DNA from: Lachnospiraceae bacterium
GTDB lineage: Bacteria > Bacillota > Clostridia > Lachnospirales > Lachnospiraceae
Length of the DNA: 7,283 bases
Direction: 5' to 3'
Assembly (NCBI GenBank): GCA_900753685.1
Contig: CAAEAB010000116.1
Span: 1 to 7,283, forward strand
How positions within the stretch are numbered: the first letter of the stretch is position 1; every line of letters starts with the position of its first letter. A model generated the notes under the pieces. The model was not told the origin of the DNA and searched no databases. It saw only the letters and a program-made list of their open reading frames with translations. The translations under genes and the position numbers were made by a program. Positions 6,419-7,283 of the stretch are shown in pieces.

Positions 6419-7283
6419 ATTCTGTGAGCACCTTCTCCCACATCAACCACATAAAATTCCGCTTCATGTCCCGTCTGTTCCCGGTAGCCTTTCCCGACCA
6501 TATCAATAAAGCTCTCCACCGCATCTTTTTTTACAATGCTGACCGTACAGCCGCCGAAACCGCCGCCGGTCATACGAGAACCAATCACTCCCGGAATATT
6601 CCAGGCCAGATCGACCAGAACATCGATCTCTTCGCAGGAAACCTCGTAGTCATCCCGAAGAGACACATGGGAAGCATTCATATATTTTCCAAAAGCATCC
6701 AGGTCGTTGACCTTTAAAGCGTTGTAGGCTTTGATCGTTCTCTGATTCTCATACACTGCATGTTTGGCCCGCTTCCGGCATACCTGATCTTCAATAGCGG
6801 CCTTATGTTCTTCAAAGACTTCCTCCGTCAGATCACCGAGGGTCTGTATATCAACAATCTTCTGTAAGTCTTTTAATGCCTGCTCACTTTCGTTTCTGCG
6901 GTCATTATAAGCTGAACCGACCAGACTGTGTTTTACCTTACTATTGGTGATGACGATACGGGCTTCCGGTAATTTTACTGGGGCATATTCATATTTCAAT
7001 GTATTCGTATCCAGGAATATGGCCGAACCCTTCCTTCCCATAGCGCTGGCAAACTGGTCCATAATTCCACAGTTCATTCCGTTGAAATTATTTTCCGCAT
7101 ACTGTCCAAGAACTGCCAGATCCTGTCCTGTCAGGCCTTCAATTCCATGAATGTCTTTCAACGCCAATCCGGTCAAAACCTCCAGTGAAGCGGAGGATGA
7201 CAGGCCGGAACCATTCGGTATATCCCCGTAAACAAGGAAATCCACACCGCAGGTAAGCTTATGCCCATACTTTTCAAAAGCCC
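6412..7283 (-). CDS. galK: Galactokinase, partial (5' end outside window)
   Basis: This is the C-terminal 289 residues or so of a GHMP-family galactokinase, which phosphorylates galactose to galactose-1-phosphate with ATP in the cytoplasm. The frame is open through the right edge (first complete codons read AFEKYGHKLTCGVDF), so roughly 100 N-terminal residues, including the galactokinase signature with its galactose-binding residues, are missing. A GTG at 7245 lies in the middle of the conserved sequence and is not the start. The ATP-binding GHMP loop IPNGSGLSSSAS is at about 7218-7186. MNCGIMDQF carries the expected catalytic Asp (codon 7057-7059), and the third GHMP motif TGGGFGG is at 6550-6570. 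The block NSKVKHSLVGSAYNDRR is also typical of galactokinases. The stop overlaps the start of galT by 7 nt, giving a galK-galT order in one transcript. Confidence 0.95.
   Translation of the reverse strand, partial: AFEKYGHKLTCGVDFLVYGDIPNGSGLSSSASLEVLTGLALKDIHGIEGLTGQDLAVLGQYAENNFNGMNCGIMDQFASAMGRKGSAIFLDTNTLKYEYAPVKLPEARIVITNSKVKHSLVGSAYNDRRNESEQALKDLQKIVDIQTLGDLTEEVFEEHKAAIEDQVCRKRAKHAVYENQRTIKAYNALKVNDLDAFGKYMNASHVSLRDDYEVSCEEIDVLVDLAWNIPGVIGSRMTGGGFGGCTVSIVKKDAVESFIDMVGKGYREQTGHEAEFYVVDVGEGAHRIC

Larger units (their letters stand above)
1..7283 (-). other. Probable single-direction sugar-utilisation operon
   Basis: Six genes run in the same direction with junctions of -7, +31, +60, -4 and -16 nt (minus means overlap). 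I see no intrinsic terminator with a U-run, no convincing internal promoter, and no clear catabolite-repression (cre) site in the two short gaps. The operon start and end are both outside the window. Close spacing suggests one transcript; the 60-nt gap with a hairpin is the most likely place for expression to differ between the upstream galactose/transport genes and the downstream sucrose genes. Confidence 0.7.

Noticed and set aside
5594..6717. Two 126-codon plus-strand frames (5594-5974 and 6337-6717)
   Set aside because: Both are antisense to galT or the galK-galT junction and rich in residues typical of reverse-strand readings; neither has a recognisable domain.
6412..7245. GTG at 7245 as the start of galK
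   Set aside because: Conserved in-frame codons continue upstream to the window edge, and the galactokinase N-terminal region is missing, so the gene begins outside the window.

Overview
The window reads as a stretch of low-to-moderate GC Gram-positive chromosome, most likely from a gut-type Clostridia (Lachnospiraceae is my best guess). The evidence is the strong AGGAGG-type ribosome binding sites, the type 2 (Firmicute-style) GalT of 496 residues, the MsmK/UgpC-type transport ATPase, and a BMP-domain protein of a kind I associate with Lachnospiraceae. The family placement rests on protein style only; there is no rRNA or other taxonomic marker here.

All six genes lie on the minus strand and are tightly packed, so transcription runs from high to low coordinates. 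In that order they are: galK (right edge, 5' end cut off; 6412-7283), galT (4928-6418, overlapping galK by 7 nt), a sugar-ABC-transporter ATPase of the MsmK/UgpC/MalK type (3799-4896, 31 nt after galT), a GH13 amylosucrase-like enzyme (1867-3738, after a 60-nt gap holding a strong hairpin), a PfkB-family fructokinase (914-1870, 4-nt ATGA overlap), and the first 309 codons of a protein joining a ParB/Srx-like module to the start of a BMP (Med/PnrA-like) ligand-binding domain (1-929, 16-nt overlap, cut by the left edge). No stretch over 300 bases lacks a gene. I see no tRNA, rRNA, CRISPR, transposon or phage sequence.

Together the genes describe cytoplasmic use of galactose and sucrose. GalK and GalT are two Leloir-pathway steps. 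The amylosucrase-like enzyme would split sucrose into fructose and a glucosyl unit added to an alpha-glucan (or hydrolyse it), and the adjacent fructokinase would trap the fructose as fructose-6-phosphate. The ATPase would power one or more sugar importers whose permeases and binding proteins are not in the window. This set suits raffinose-family sugars (galactose plus sucrose), but no alpha-galactosidase is visible, so that is inference. The most unusual items are the BMP/ParB-like fusion lacking a signal peptide, the amylosucrase-fructokinase pair, and the hairpin just before the amylosucrase ribosome binding site.
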